The notes: a model not told the origin generated them from the letters alone. 64,000 nt of DNA from Brachybacterium squillarum M-6-3 (GCF_000225825.1 NZ_AGBX01000005.1:117053-181052), one strand, 5' to 3'. Shown: positions 8,799 to 17,618, counted from the stretch's first letter. A program made the numbers and translations.

Positions 8799-9937
8799 GC
8801 GCGCGCCGTCGCACCGGACCCGTCGGCGTCGGCCTGATCGGCGTCGGCGTCATCTCCGACACCTACCTGGAGAACCTCGGCTCCTTCCCCGACGTGGAGG
8901 TGCTCGCCCTCGGCGACCTCGACGTCGAGCGCGCCCGCAGCCAGGCCGCCAAGCACGGCATCGCCGCCGCCGGCACCGCCGAGGAGGTCCTCGCGAACCC
9001 GGACGTGGAGCTGGTGGTCAACCTGACCATCCCCGCCGTCCACGCCGAGGTGTCCCTCGCCGCCATCGAGGCCGGCAAGCACGTGTGGAGCGAGAAGCCG
9101 CTGGGCCTGGACCGCGAGTCCACCGCCGCGCTGCTGGCCGGCGCCGAGCGCGCGGGTCTGCGCGTCGGCGTCGCCCCCGACACCGTGCTCGGCCCGGGCG
9201 TGCAGACCGCCAAGCGCGCCATCGCAGAGGGCGTCATCGGGCGACCGCTGTTCGCCCAGACCTCCATGCAGTACCAGGGTCCCGAGGTCTTCCACCCCAA
9301 CCCCGGCTTCCTCTTCGCCCGCGGCGCGGGCCCGCTGCTGGACATCGGCCCCTACTACCTGACCACCCTGGTCAGCTTGTTCGGCTCGATCACCTCGGTG
9401 GCGGCGATGGGGTTGCGCGCCCACGCCGAGCGCGCCATCCAGGTGGGGGAGCGCGCCGGGGAGACCTTCCCCGTCGAGGTGCCCTCCACCATGTCCGTGC
9501 TGGCCTCCTTCGAGGCCGGCCAGCAGTCGAACTCCCTGGTCAGCTTCGACTCGCCGCTCGCCCGCCAGGGCATCGTCGAGATCCACGGCACCGAGGGCTC
9601 GCTGGTGGTGCCCGACCCCAACATGTTCGGGGGCAAGGTCGCCTACGTGCGGCCCTTCGAGCAGCTCGGGGAGGTGCCCCCGCCGCAGGAGTGGGTCGAG
9701 GTCCCCTCGCGGGGCGTCGTCACCGGACGCGGTCTGGGCGCGCTGGACATGGTCCGCGCCATCGCCGAGGACCGCCCCCACGTGGCCTCCGGCGAGCTCG
9801 GCTACCACGTGCTCGACGTGATGCTCTCGGCCGAGGAGTCCGCCGCCTCCGGCAGCGTCGTCACCGTGGACAGCCGGGTGCAGCCGGTGCCCGCGGTGCC
9901 CGTCGACTTCGACCCCTTCGCGCCGACGCTCGCCTGA
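8795..9937 (+). CDS. Gfo/Idh/MocA family sugar oxidoreductase
   Basis: NAD(P)-dependent dehydrogenase of 380 residues. The Rossmann loop GLIGVGVISDTYL lies at residues 13-25, the EKPLG motif at 100-104, and GPLLDIGPYYLTTLVSLFG carries the catalytic-region Asp and substrate-binding residues. It starts with ATGA overlapping the isomerase stop, so the two are translationally coupled. Isomerase plus oxidoreductase pairs usually convert a keto-intermediate of a rare sugar or polyol; there is no transporter alongside, so the substrate cannot be named. Under probable TetR control. Confidence 0.88.
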   Translation: MSARRRTGPVGVGLIGVGVISDTYLENLGSFPDVEVLALGDLDVERARSQAAKHGIAAAGTAEEVLANPDVELVVNLTIPAVHAEVSLAAIEAGKHVWSEKPLGLDRESTAALLAGAERAGLRVGVAPDTVLGPGVQTAKRAIAEGVIGRPLFAQTSMQYQGPEVFHPNPGFLFARGAGPLLDIGPYYLTTLVSLFGSITSVAAMGLRAHAERAIQVGERAGETFPVEVPSTMSVLASFEAGQQSNSLVSFDSPLARQGIVEIHGTEGSLVVPDPNMFGGKVAYVRPFEQLGEVPPPQEWVEVPSRGVVTGRGLGALDMVRAIAEDRPHVASGELGYHVLDVMLSAEESAASGSVVTVDSRVQPVPAVPVDFDPFAPTLA

Positions 9938-9942
9938 CCCGA

Positions 9943-9983
9943 CGGTCGGCCCGGCCCGGAGCAGCTCCGGGCCGGGCCGACCG
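9943..9983 (+). terminator. Strong terminator after the oxidoreductase operon
   Basis: A perfect 19-pair stem (9943-9961 with 9965-9983) around a CAG loop, five bases after the oxidoreductase stop. No T tract. Confidence 0.8.
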
Positions 9984-10000
9984 CTGTCGGGGCCTGCGCC

Positions 10001-10006
10001 TATGAT
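10001..10006 (+). promoter_or_regulatory. -10 element of the AI-2E transporter promoter
   Basis: TATGAT, a near-consensus -10, lies just past the preceding terminator and about 100 bases before the GTG at 10105. The -35 is not obvious. Confidence 0.5.
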
Positions 10007-10104
10007 GGCCTGCGGGGCCGCGACGCGGCCCCTCGCCACCCCCTCGGGAGACGTCGCCCGGGATCGGTCCGCGAACCGCCGTCAGCGCCCCCGGGAGGAC
10101 CGCC

Positions 10105-11406
10105 GTGAGCACCACCGAGCCCAGCCAGATGCCCGACCCGCCCGCCGGCACCTGGGCGGATCCGCTGGGCCGCGCCGGGTCCCGGGCCGGCCAGGTCCTG
10201 CTGCTGGCCGCCGTCGCCGCGGGGACCGTCTGGCTGCTGCAGCAGGTCACCGTCGTGGTGATCGCGGTGCTGGTGGCCCTGATCCTCGCCGCCGCCGTCT
10301 CCCCGATGGTGCACTGGCTGACCTCCAAGGGCTGGCCCGACCTGCTGGCCACCCTCGCCTCCTTCCTGGCCATCGTCGCGGTCGCCGGCGGCGCCATCAC
10401 GGGCGTCGTCCTCGCCATCCGCAGCGAGTGGGACTCCCTGGTCTCCTCCGCGCTGGGCGCCTGGGACGAGCTGCGGGACTGGATCGCCTCCACCTCCCTG
10501 CCCATCGACACCGGGGTCATCGACGACGCGGTCCAGCAGGCCACGGAGTTCGTGACCAGTGCGGACTTCGCCTCCAGCACCCTGGCCGGGGTCTCCGCCG
10601 CCACCGAGGTCCTCACCGGCCTGGTGCTCATCGTGGTGCTGCTGTTCTTCTTCCTCAAGGACGGCAGCGCGATGTGGAACTTCACCCTGCGCTGGTTCCG
10701 CGGGGAGAGCCGCGCCAAGCTCGCCGAGTCCATCGACCGGGCCGCCGCCACGCTCGGCGGGTACGTCCGCGGCACCGCCACCGTCGCCCTGGTGGACGCC
10801 GTGCTGATCGGCATCGGCCTGGCCCTGCTGGGGGTGCCGCTCGCGGTGCCGCTGGCCGTCATCGTGTTCCTCGGCGCCTTCATCCCCGTGGTCGGCGCGA
10901 CCGTCGCCGGGACCCTCGCCGCCGCGGTCTCCCTGGTCACCAACGGACCGTTCACCGCGCTCATCGTCATCGTCATCGTGATCGCGGTGAACCAGATCGA
11001 GGGCAACCTGCTGCAGCCCGTCGTGATGGGCAGGGCGCTCAGCCTGCATCCGCTGATCGTGCTGCTCGCGCTGACCATCGGCACCATCGTCGGCGGCATC
11101 TTCGGCGCGATCCTGGCGGTGCCCTACACGGCGATGGCGTGGACGCTGATCCAGGTGTGGACCGATCGCTACCAGGCCGGCGACGACCCGGTGCTGGGCG
11201 AGGACCCGCTCAGCGCGCGCGAACGGCCCTCCCGGCAGGCCAGCGAGAAGCAGCGCGAGTGGTACCGGAAGCTGCGCCGCGACGACCGCCAGGGCGCCCC
11301 GCTCGGCGCCGTCGAGCAGGAGCAGGACGCCACCGCGGAGGGCGACGATGATCGGGACGGTGAGCAAGCATCTCCGGGGTATTACCTACGCGGCGAGGAC
11401 AACTGA
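10105..11406 (+). CDS. AI-2E family (PerM/TqsA-like) membrane transporter
   Basis: A 433-residue polytopic protein of the AI-2E exporter family. An N-terminal pair of membrane segments (about 30-70) is followed by another near 85-110, an extra-membrane helical domain (about 115-165), then paired segments around 165-195 and 235-300, ending in the family's typical long final helices with the conserved stretch NQIEGNLLQPVVMGRALSLHPL. GTG start at 10105 with GGGAGGA (10093-10099) before it. The cytoplasmic tail (about 365-433) is charged and its last 15 or so residues fall where base composition drops, at the left edge of the accessory insert, so the native C-terminus may have been replaced. Substrate unknown in this family outside a few cases. 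Confidence 0.85.
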   Translation: MSTTEPSQMPDPPAGTWADPLGRAGSRAGQVLLLAAVAAGTVWLLQQVTVVVIAVLVALILAAAVSPMVHWLTSKGWPDLLATLASFLAIVAVAGGAITGVVLAIRSEWDSLVSSALGAWDELRDWIASTSLPIDTGVIDDAVQQATEFVTSADFASSTLAGVSAATEVLTGLVLIVVLLFFFLKDGSAMWNFTLRWFRGESRAKLAESIDRAAATLGGYVRGTATVALVDAVLIGIGLALLGVPLAVPLAVIVFLGAFIPVVGATVAGTLAAAVSLVTNGPFTALIVIVIVIAVNQIEGNLLQPVVMGRALSLHPLIVLLALTIGTIVGGIFGAILAVPYTAMAWTLIQVWTDRYQAGDDPVLGEDPLSARERPSRQASEKQREWYRKLRRDDRQGAPLGAVEQEQDATAEGDDDRDGEQASPGYYLRGEDN

Positions 11407-11702
11407 GGCCACGGACATCTGGGCGTCGGGGCGCCACCCATCGCCTCAGCTGCGGAGGCGCAGCCCCTCCGCCGTCAGTGCAGCGACGGGCGAGATCAGG
11501 AGAAGCCCGGGCCTGCCCGCTCTTCGTGTAGTAGTGAGTACTTTTTGCGGATGCCAACTCCCGGTGGAAATTCCACGCGGCTCCAGCGTTTGCAGTGCAC
11601 AAGTCTTCGCCGTCGGTGGCGGCGGGAGGTACGGAACGGCTGCATTTGTCAGATAATAGCGGCCGCCCTAATGGTCACAGTTTAGACTCGAGGCTAACCG
11701 GT

Positions 11703-12614
11703 CTAAGATTTGCGAGATTTTGCGGCAGCCGCGACCGCGCGGATTTTTTCTGCCTGTCTTGGGTTAATGTTCGAGCCAAGTAACTGCCCTTCCGCTTTCG
11801 GAAAGAGAGGGCGATCACGATTGAATATGCGCGAGTGGTTGAGGTCCTCGATTGCCCGCCTGTGATAATGGAGCTTGGATTCAGAAGTAAAAGACCCCCT
11901 TATTCTCTTTAGGGATCTTTCGTCCGCGATCCAGTTGTAGCGGGAATCTACGATGAGCTGGTAGTCCACGGCGCGCCCAGCGCATGCCGCAATCCAATCA
12001 GCGAACTGCACGTTAGCGCTTAGCTGACTGTCGACATGCATCGGAGGTTCGAGGATTCTTTGCATTTCTTGATAGTCTGACGAGCGACCGAGGATGTGGC
12101 CGTACATGTTTGGTAGTCGCTCGGCCCGAGTTTTCTCGTTGATCTGATCGATGATTATCATTACATTGGAGCTCGAGTGCGCCGCATGTCTCGCGATTCG
12201 ATTTAGCGTCTCCTCCATGGCTTCTCTCTCGGTCCTTGCGGGATCGAGCTGAACCTGTTTCGGAGTACCTATTGGCTTCTCGTCGGCATAATAAAAGAGA
12301 TTGCCGCCCATTTGGGTGACGGTTCTAACTAAGTGATCAAATACTCTGAGTTGGGAAGGGTGATCTCTTGGGGCGAGGGCACTAAAAATGCTCGCCCCTT
12401 TTTTCTCCCAGCGGCCCGGGTGGTCTGCTTTTTTGATTTCGTTCTTGAAGAGCGTGCGCTTCTGCTCGGCAAAAACGGACCCGAAGTCGCGGGCGCGTTG
12501 CTCGGGGATTATGAAGCCTGCGTAGCCGAAGGCTGGGCTTGTGTTAAATCGTGCGTCCTGGCGTGACACAAAAGCGCCAGGTTCGCCGATTTCATCTATG
12601 TAGGCCAAGAGCAT
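11703..12614 (-). CDS. DUF3800 domain protein (predicted RNase H-fold nuclease)
   Basis: A 303-residue protein with the DUF3800 pattern: N-terminal YIDEIG (D7, E8), a hydrophobic strand ending in acid VMIIIDQ (D156), and the late motif VQFADWIA (D206). DUF3800 proteins are predicted to be RNase H-like enzymes and are typically found on mobile elements and in defence islands; function is not established. Codon use is much more AT-rich than any neighbour, marking recent transfer. The ATG at 12614 gives a family-typical start MLLAYIDE. No partner gene is next to it, so it appears as a lone cargo gene. Confidence 0.8.
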   Translation of the reverse strand: MLLAYIDEIGEPGAFVSRQDARFNTSPAFGYAGFIIPEQRARDFGSVFAEQKRTLFKNEIKKADHPGRWEKKGASIFSALAPRDHPSQLRVFDHLVRTVTQMGGNLFYYADEKPIGTPKQVQLDPARTEREAMEETLNRIARHAAHSSSNVMIIIDQINEKTRAERLPNMYGHILGRSSDYQEMQRILEPPMHVDSQLSANVQFADWIAACAGRAVDYQLIVDSRYNWIADERSLKRIRGSFTSESKLHYHRRAIEDLNHSRIFNRDRPLFPKAEGQLLGSNINPRQAEKIRAVAAAAKSRKS

Positions 12615-12637
12615 GTCGACATTGTGGCACTAAACGC

Positions 12638-12665
12638 GGAAGCCCGCGCCGTAGCGCGGGCTTCC
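12638..12665. terminator. Perfect 12-pair hairpin upstream of the DUF3800 gene
   Basis: 12638-12649 pairs perfectly with 12654-12665 around CGTA. It lies 23 bases before the DUF3800 start and could insulate it from minus-strand read-through from azlCD. No T run on either side. Confidence 0.5.
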
Positions 12666-12824
12666 CGGGTTGGCGCTCAGAGGACTGTTTCACCTCCAGC
12701 TACCGATGCTGAGTCTAGGGCCGGGTGGTCACTGTGTCTAGCCAAGCCTTGACAGGATGTGTGGCAGGCCGAGCCAGCTAGCCGGCGAAGTTACTGAGAG
12801 GGAAGACGTCAGCGGTTCCTTCAC

Positions 12825-13139
12825 TCAGCCCCAGCCGAGCATGCGCAGACCTGCCGCCGCCAGGGCCGCGGCGACCACGACCACCAGGAACGGGGCGCGC
12901 AGCGCCAGCAGCACCGCCGCCACGGCCAGGCCCGCCACCCGGGCGTCCAGCACGATGGCCTGACCGTCGGTGAAGCCCTGGGTCGCCACCAGCGCGCCGA
13001 GCAGCGCGATGGGGAGCAGGGCGGTGATGCGGGCGATCCGCGGCCGCTCCAGCACGTCGGGCGGCACCTGATAACCCAGCCACTTCAGCACGAAGGTGCC
13101 CAGCGACGCGGCGATCACCCCGATCCACAGCAGGCTCAT
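12825..13139 (-). CDS. azlD: AzlD family branched-chain amino acid exporter small subunit
   Basis: A 104-residue protein with four hydrophobic segments (about 3-20, 39-56, 64-84, 86-102), the usual size and pattern of AzlD, with the family phrase RITALLPIALLGALVATQGF. It works with AzlC to export branched-chain amino acids. Its ATG overlaps the azlC stop by 4 bases, so the pair is coupled. Its stop codon lies at the right edge of the low-G+C insert, so the insert may have landed just past this operon. Confidence 0.85.
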   Translation of the reverse strand: MSLLWIGVIAASLGTFVLKWLGYQVPPDVLERPRIARITALLPIALLGALVATQGFTDGQAIVLDARVAGLAVAAVLLALRAPFLVVVVAAALAAAGLRMLGWG

Positions 13140-13876
13140 CGTGCCTCCTCCTCGGTGGTGCCGACCTCCGCGGTCGTCGCCGCGCGGCGGGGGAGGAGCC
13201 CGGCCGCGACCGCCACCAGGGCGGCCGCCAGCACCGGCAGGCCCGAGGGGAGCACGGGGGTGGTCAGCAGCGCCACGAAGGCCGCCGCCACCGCGACCGC
13301 GACGGCCTCCGCGCGGCGCAGGCGCGGCCACAGCAGCGCCAGGAAGGCCGCGGCCGCGGCGGCGTCCAGCCCCCAGGCGCCGGGATCGGCCACGTACTGC
13401 CCGGCCAGCGCCCCCAGCAGGGAGAACAGGTTCCAGAAGACGTAGACGCCCACGCCGGCCGCCCAGAAGCCGGCCCGGCGCGCCTCGGGCGAGACGGCGG
13501 TGGCGGCGTTGGCCGCGGACTCGTCGATGGTCAGCTGAGCACGCGCCAGGCCCCTCCAGCCGCCGCGCGGCAACGTGGTGGTCAGCGCGAAGCCGTACAG
13601 GGTGTTGCGCACGCCCAGCAGCAGCGAGGCCAGGGAGGCGCCGACCACCGAGCCGCCCCCACCGATCACGCCGACGAAGGCGAACTGGCTGCCGCCGGAG
13701 AACATCACCGCGGCCAGCACCATCGCCTGCCACACGTCGAGACCCGAGGCGGTCGCCAGGGCCCCGAAGGAGATGCCGTACAGCCCCGTGGCCAGGCCGA
13801 TCGACCAGCCGGTGCGGCGGACCCGGCGGACCTCGTCCGCGACGGGCTCCGCGGGGGAGGGGTGGGCCGTGCTCAT
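13136..13876 (-). CDS. azlC: AzlC family branched-chain amino acid exporter large subunit
   Basis: A 246-residue multi-pass membrane protein with the AzlC signature: GLYGISFGALATASGL at the first segment, then VLAAVMFSGGSQFAFVGV and LLLGVRNTLYGFAL, followed by LTIDESAANA. It forms the exporter with AzlD and probably excretes leucine-type or aza-leucine-type compounds. ATG at 13876; a TACAGT -10 lies at 13887-13892 on this strand, 10 bases away. Divergent from the HAD gene. The much longer minus-strand frame that continues upstream is an antisense shadow. Confidence 0.88.
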   Translation of the reverse strand: MSTAHPSPAEPVADEVRRVRRTGWSIGLATGLYGISFGALATASGLDVWQAMVLAAVMFSGGSQFAFVGVIGGGGSVVGASLASLLLGVRNTLYGFALTTTLPRGGWRGLARAQLTIDESAANAATAVSPEARRAGFWAAGVGVYVFWNLFSLLGALAGQYVADPGAWGLDAAAAAAFLALLWPRLRRAEAVAVAVAAAFVALLTTPVLPSGLPVLAAALVAVAAGLLPRRAATTAEVGTTEEEAR

Positions 13877-13951
13877 GATGCTGCCCACTGTACGGTCACC
13901 AGGGACGATGGGTACCGCGGCGTCCACCTGTCGGTGTGAGACGGTAGGCGC

Positions 13952-14680
13952 ATGACCGATGCCCCCGTCGCCGACGGCGCCGAGAACCTCCCCGACGCCT
14001 TCCCGCTGACCGGCTCCGTGCTGCTGCTGGACATGGACGGCACCCTCATCGACTCCGGCCCCGCCGTCGAGCGGGCCTGGGATCAGCTGCTGCGGGAGCA
14101 CGGCAACACCGACGGCTTCCCCCACACCATGCACGGCCAGCCCGCCCGCCAGGTCATCGCCGAGCTGCTGCCCCAGCTCTCCGGCGAGGAGGTCGAACAG
14201 GCCCACCGCCGCATCGAGGAGCTCGAGGTCGCCGACGTCTCCGGCATCCTCACCCTGCCCGGCACACAGCGGCTGCTGGAGGAGCTGGAGGCTGCCTCGG
14301 CCGAGCTCGGCCGCCCCACCTGGACCATCGTCACCTCCTGCACCCGGCCGCTGTTCGAGGCCCGCTGGGCGCGCACCGGCCTGCCCACCCCCGACCACCT
14401 GGTGACCGCCGACCAGGTCAGTGCGGGCAAGCCCGACCCCGAGCCCTACCTGCTCGGCGCCGAGCGTCTCGGCGCCGATCCCGCCACCGCCATCGTGCTG
14501 GAGGACTCGGCGGGCGGCCTGCGCTCGGGCGCCGCCGCCGGGGCGCGCACCGTCGCCGTCACCACCACCACGCCCGCCGCCGTGCTCACGCCGCTGGCCG
14601 ACGGCCTCGTCACCAGCCTCGACGACCTCGAGGTGCACGTCCACGACGGCGCCCTGCTGCTCGGCCGCCGCGGCGCCTGA
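13952..14680 (+). CDS. HAD-family hydrolase (phosphatase)
   Basis: A 242-residue HAD-superfamily protein of the beta-phosphoglucomutase/phosphatase subclass. Motif I is DMDGTLID (nucleophile D27, acid D29), motif II the T/S in IVTSCT, motif III the Lys in SAGKPDPEPY (about residue 161), and motif IV EDSAGG (about 186-191). An alpha-helical cap lies between motifs I and II. It probably removes phosphate from a small sugar phosphate; the substrate is unknown. It has no Shine-Dalgarno sequence and GACGGT lies 6 bases before the ATG, so a leaderless message is possible. Confidence 0.85.
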   Translation: MTDAPVADGAENLPDAFPLTGSVLLLDMDGTLIDSGPAVERAWDQLLREHGNTDGFPHTMHGQPARQVIAELLPQLSGEEVEQAHRRIEELEVADVSGILTLPGTQRLLEELEAASAELGRPTWTIVTSCTRPLFEARWARTGLPTPDHLVTADQVSAGKPDPEPYLLGAERLGADPATAIVLEDSAGGLRSGAAAGARTVAVTTTTPAAVLTPLADGLVTSLDDLEVHVHDGALLLGRRGA

Positions 14681-14727
14681 GCCCCCTGAACCCAAGCCGC
14701 CCCCCGCCGGCACGAGCCCGCCCGACT

Positions 14728-14744
14728 CCCGGCGATCTGCCGGG
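14728..14744 (+). terminator. Short hairpin after the HAD gene
   Basis: CCCGGC (14728-14733) pairs with GCCGGG (14739-14744) around GATCT, followed by a T-containing stretch. It is a weak terminator candidate. A TAGGCT -10 like element at 14764-14769 follows and may drive the next gene. Confidence 0.4.
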
Positions 14745-14860
14745 TCCGTTCTGGCCCCGTTGATAGGCTCGGGCGGCCGCTCCCCGGCCGTGCCGCGCCC
14801 CGGGGACACCCCGCCGGACCGCCCCGCGCCCCGGCGTCGACCCCCGCGAAAGGACCCTCC

Positions 14861-17557
14861 ATGAGTGGAATCTCCGGCAGCCACGGCTTCGGCGCCGACA
14901 CCGAGGCCATCACCCGCGCGATGACCGCCGGCCTCGCCCCCGGCGGGGCGGAGGCCGAGCCCCGCCTCGCCGTCGACGGCGACACCGGACTGGGCACCCT
15001 CGCCGCGGAGCAGCCGGCGATCAGCGCGGACGGCCGCCACGCCCTCGTCCTCGACGGGGCGATCCACAACCACCCCGAGCTGCGCACGGAGCTCGAGGCC
15101 GCCGGACAGGCGATCGACGGTGACGGCGCTGCGCACCTCGCGCTCGCCGCGCTCCGCGCCTGGGGCCCCGAGGCCCTGGACCGCTTCCGCGGCCCCTTCG
15201 CGCTCGCCCTCCACGACCGCGAGGCCGACACCCTCACCCTGGGTCGCGACCACCTCGGCATCCGCCCGCTGTTCGTCGCGGGGGAGCGGACCGAGGACGG
15301 CTCGGACGGACTCGACGGGGCCTTCCTGTTCGCCTCCTCCCTCACCGCGCTGCTGGCCGCGGACCGGCTCACCCCCGCCCCCGACGACCGCGCCGTGTAC
15401 CGCTACCTGCGGCTCGACGCCCACGACGAGGAGGAGCAGAGCTTCCTGCGCGGCATCCGCCGCGTCCTGCCCGGCCAGGCGCTGGTGATCGGCCCCGACG
15501 GTGCCGACCGCTCCTCCTACACCCGCCTGCGCGAGGAGCTCGCCGACGCCGCCTCGCGGCCCGGCCGTCCCCTGGACGAGGCCGCCCTCGCCGAGGTACG
15601 CGCTCGCTTCGAGGAGGCCCTGCGGCTCCGTCTGCGCGCGGACCAGACCGTCGGCGTCACCCTCGCCGGCGGCCTCGGCTCCTCGGCGCTCGCCGCGGAG
15701 GTCGCCGCGCGCCTGCGCTCCCTTCCCGCCGACGAGGCCTTCGGCGCCGTCGGCCCCCGCCTGCACGCCGTCTCCGCAGTGGTGCCCGGCTCCGGCGGCG
15801 ATCAGGCCGGCGACCTCGGCGCCCTCGCCGCGGACTTCCCCGGCCAGATCCAGGCGCACCCGGTTCACCCCGACGCCGAGGCCTTCCTGGCCGACCTCGA
15901 GGACCTCGTGCGCACCCTCGAGGAGCCCGCCCCCAGCTCCGCCGCCTACGCCCGCTATGCCGCCTCCCGAGAGGCGAGCGGCCACGTCGAGTTGCTGCTG
16001 GACGGCCTGGGCGCCCAGGAGGTCCTCGCCGCCGACGAGCGCTACGTGCCCGTGCGGCTGCGCCAGCTCCGCCGCGACCCCCGGGCCCTGGCCCGCGAGG
16101 TGCTGGGCTCCCGCGAGCTGCTGGCCCGCGGCGCCCGCGAGCGCCTGAGCGGCCGCACCGAGGTGCCCACCGCGGCGTTGATGAATTCGGCCTTCGTCGC
16201 CGCCCACAGCACCGAGAAGGCGCCCCGGCCCGCCGCGGACCTGCGCGAGCGGCTCGCCGCGGACGTCCTGCGCGACTCCCTCCCGGCGCGCCTGCGCGTC
16301 GCCGAGCGCACCGCGAGCCGCTTCGGCCTGCAGCGCCGCACCCCCTTCCTCGACCTCGAGCTGCTCCGCCTGGTGGCCGGTCTCGACGCCTCCGCCCTCG
16401 TCCACGGCGGACGCGCCGGGCACCTGCTGCGCGAGCTCACCGCCGAGGCGCTGCCCGAGAGGATCGCCCGCCGCCGCGAGGCCGGAGAGGTCACCGTCCC
16501 CGAGGACGTCTGGTTCGTGCGGCTCGCCCCGCAGATCCGCGAGATCTTCGCCTCCGAGTCCTTCGCCGCCCGCCCCTACGTGGACGCCCGCAGCGTGCTG
16601 GCCCTGTTCGACGACCTGGTGCAGAACCCCGGCACCCACGACACCGCCGTGTTCTGGCGCCTGCTGAACCTCGAGCTGTGGCTGCGGGCCTTCTGCGACG
16701 ACGCCGCCACCGCCGGACACGACCCGGCCGGCACCGCCGCCGAGCCCGCCGCGGAGGAGACCGACCCCGACCGCATCGAGCAGGACAAGCCCGACCACGA
16801 GGCCAACCCCGGCAAGGAGCTGGACCTGGTCTCCGAGGTCGACGGGCACCGCTGGCGCCGCCTGCCGTTGCAGACCGCCCTGGTGGCCCGCGGCGACGAC
16901 CTCACCGCCGCCGTCGCCGCCCGTATCGAGGACTTCGCCGCCGCCATCCCGGAGGGCACCGTCCCCGCGGGCGCCCCCTGGTACTTCGTGATCAGCGAGA
17001 AGATCGTCGCGATCACCCAGGGCCGCTCCTGGTTCACCTGGGAGATCCGCCCCCGCCTCTCCGCCCGCGTGCTCAGCCGCTTCGTCAGCCGCACCCCGGC
17101 CGGCATCGGCCTGGGCGACCCCACCACCATGGAGCTGGCCATCCGCGAGGTCGGCCTGCCCCGTGTGACGGTCGCCGCCGCGGCCGGCGCGGCCGGCAAG
17201 GTGCTGGGCAGACGGGGCGTGTTCTACGAGGTGGTGGGGGACAACGTCCGCGCCATCGACGGCCCCACCCCCTACTCGGCCTTCCCCTCGAACGTCTCCG
17301 CGAAGCTGCCGCCGAAGGATCCGGACCAGGTCGCCGCCCGCCTGTCCACCGCGATCCGACAGGCCGACATCCCCTCCGCGCTGCGCGACTCCTTCGCCGG
17401 CACCGTGGTGATGGACGCCAACGACATCGGCCGCAACCAGCTCGGCTCCGACCTCGACGTGCCCGGCGAGGTCATGGAGGCGACCTTCGCCGACAACCCC
17501 CTGGGCCAGGGCCGCCAGCGCACCCCGATGGCCGTGCTGGTCGACCTCGGGGAGTGA
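14861..17557 (+). CDS. Fusion of a degenerate asparagine-synthetase-like region and a CofE-like (F420 gamma-glutamyl ligase family) domain
   Basis: An 898-residue fusion. Residues 1-170 resemble the class II glutamine amidotransferase domain (GRDHLGIRPLF at 128-138), but the second residue is Ser, not the obligatory catalytic Cys. Residues 240-640 resemble the asparagine synthetase domain (RRTPFLDLELLRL), but the SGGxDS ATP loop reads LAGGLGSS at 268-275 and the GADE motif reads GAQE. A charged linker (about 622-655) leads to a CofE-like domain (655-898) with VISEKIVAITQGR (about 708-720), LPPKDPDQVAARL (about 815) and MDANDIGRNQLGSD (about 851), matching the conserved parts of F420-0:gamma-glutamyl ligases. 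It is unlikely to make asparagine; the C-terminal domain may ligate an amino acid to an unknown acceptor. AAAGGA (14850-14855) serves the ATG at 14861. No F420 biosynthesis genes are in the window. Confidence 0.75.
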   Translation: MSGISGSHGFGADTEAITRAMTAGLAPGGAEAEPRLAVDGDTGLGTLAAEQPAISADGRHALVLDGAIHNHPELRTELEAAGQAIDGDGAAHLALAALRAWGPEALDRFRGPFALALHDREADTLTLGRDHLGIRPLFVAGERTEDGSDGLDGAFLFASSLTALLAADRLTPAPDDRAVYRYLRLDAHDEEEQSFLRGIRRVLPGQALVIGPDGADRSSYTRLREELADAASRPGRPLDEAALAEVRARFEEALRLRLRADQTVGVTLAGGLGSSALAAEVAARLRSLPADEAFGAVGPRLHAVSAVVPGSGGDQAGDLGALAADFPGQIQAHPVHPDAEAFLADLEDLVRTLEEPAPSSAAYARYAASREASGHVELLLDGLGAQEVLAADERYVPVRLRQLRRDPRALAREVLGSRELLARGARERLSGRTEVPTAALMNSAFVAAHSTEKAPRPAADLRERLAADVLRDSLPARLRVAERTASRFGLQRRTPFLDLELLRLVAGLDASALVHGGRAGHLLRELTAEALPERIARRREAGEVTVPEDVWFVRLAPQIREIFASESFAARPYVDARSVLALFDDLVQNPGTHDTAVFWRLLNLELWLRAFCDDAATAGHDPAGTAAEPAAEETDPDRIEQDKPDHEANPGKELDLVSEVDGHRWRRLPLQTALVARGDDLTAAVAARIEDFAAAIPEGTVPAGAPWYFVISEKIVAITQGRSWFTWEIRPRLSARVLSRFVSRTPAGIGLGDPTTMELAIREVGLPRVTVAAAAGAAGKVLGRRGVFYEVVGDNVRAIDGPTPYSAFPSNVSAKLPPKDPDQVAARLSTAIRQADIPSALRDSFAGTVVMDANDIGRNQLGSDLDVPGEVMEATFADNPLGQGRQRTPMAVLVDLGE

Positions 17558-17618
17558 CCCGGGCCGCCACCGCCGCCCCGACGCCGCGTCACGGTCTGTC
17601 GGGCCGACACCCCTCGGA

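Larger units (their letters stand above)
11360..12820. other. Low-G+C accessory insert carrying one DUF3800 gene
   Basis: Between the AI-2E transporter and azlD the sequence changes abruptly to clearly lower G+C with AT-rich codons. It holds the DUF3800 gene and two gene-poor flanks (11407-11702 and 12615-12824). The left flank contains a small palindrome GTGGAA-A-TTCCAC (11564-11576). I see no integrase, transposase, tRNA, or convincing terminal repeat, so the mode of entry is unknown; the edges are estimates from composition. Confidence 0.7.

Noticed and set aside
11348..11656. 102-codon plus-strand frame at the left edge of the low-G+C insert
   Set aside because: Starts inside the transporter gene, has no ribosome site, and no recognisable domain.
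11671..12733. TGGTCAC on both flanks of the DUF3800 gene as possible attachment repeats
   Set aside because: Only 7 bases, not at the composition edges, and expected by chance.
14861..17557. Plain asparagine synthetase (asnB) label
   Set aside because: Catalytic Cys2 and the SGGxDS loop are both altered, and a large CofE-like domain is attached.
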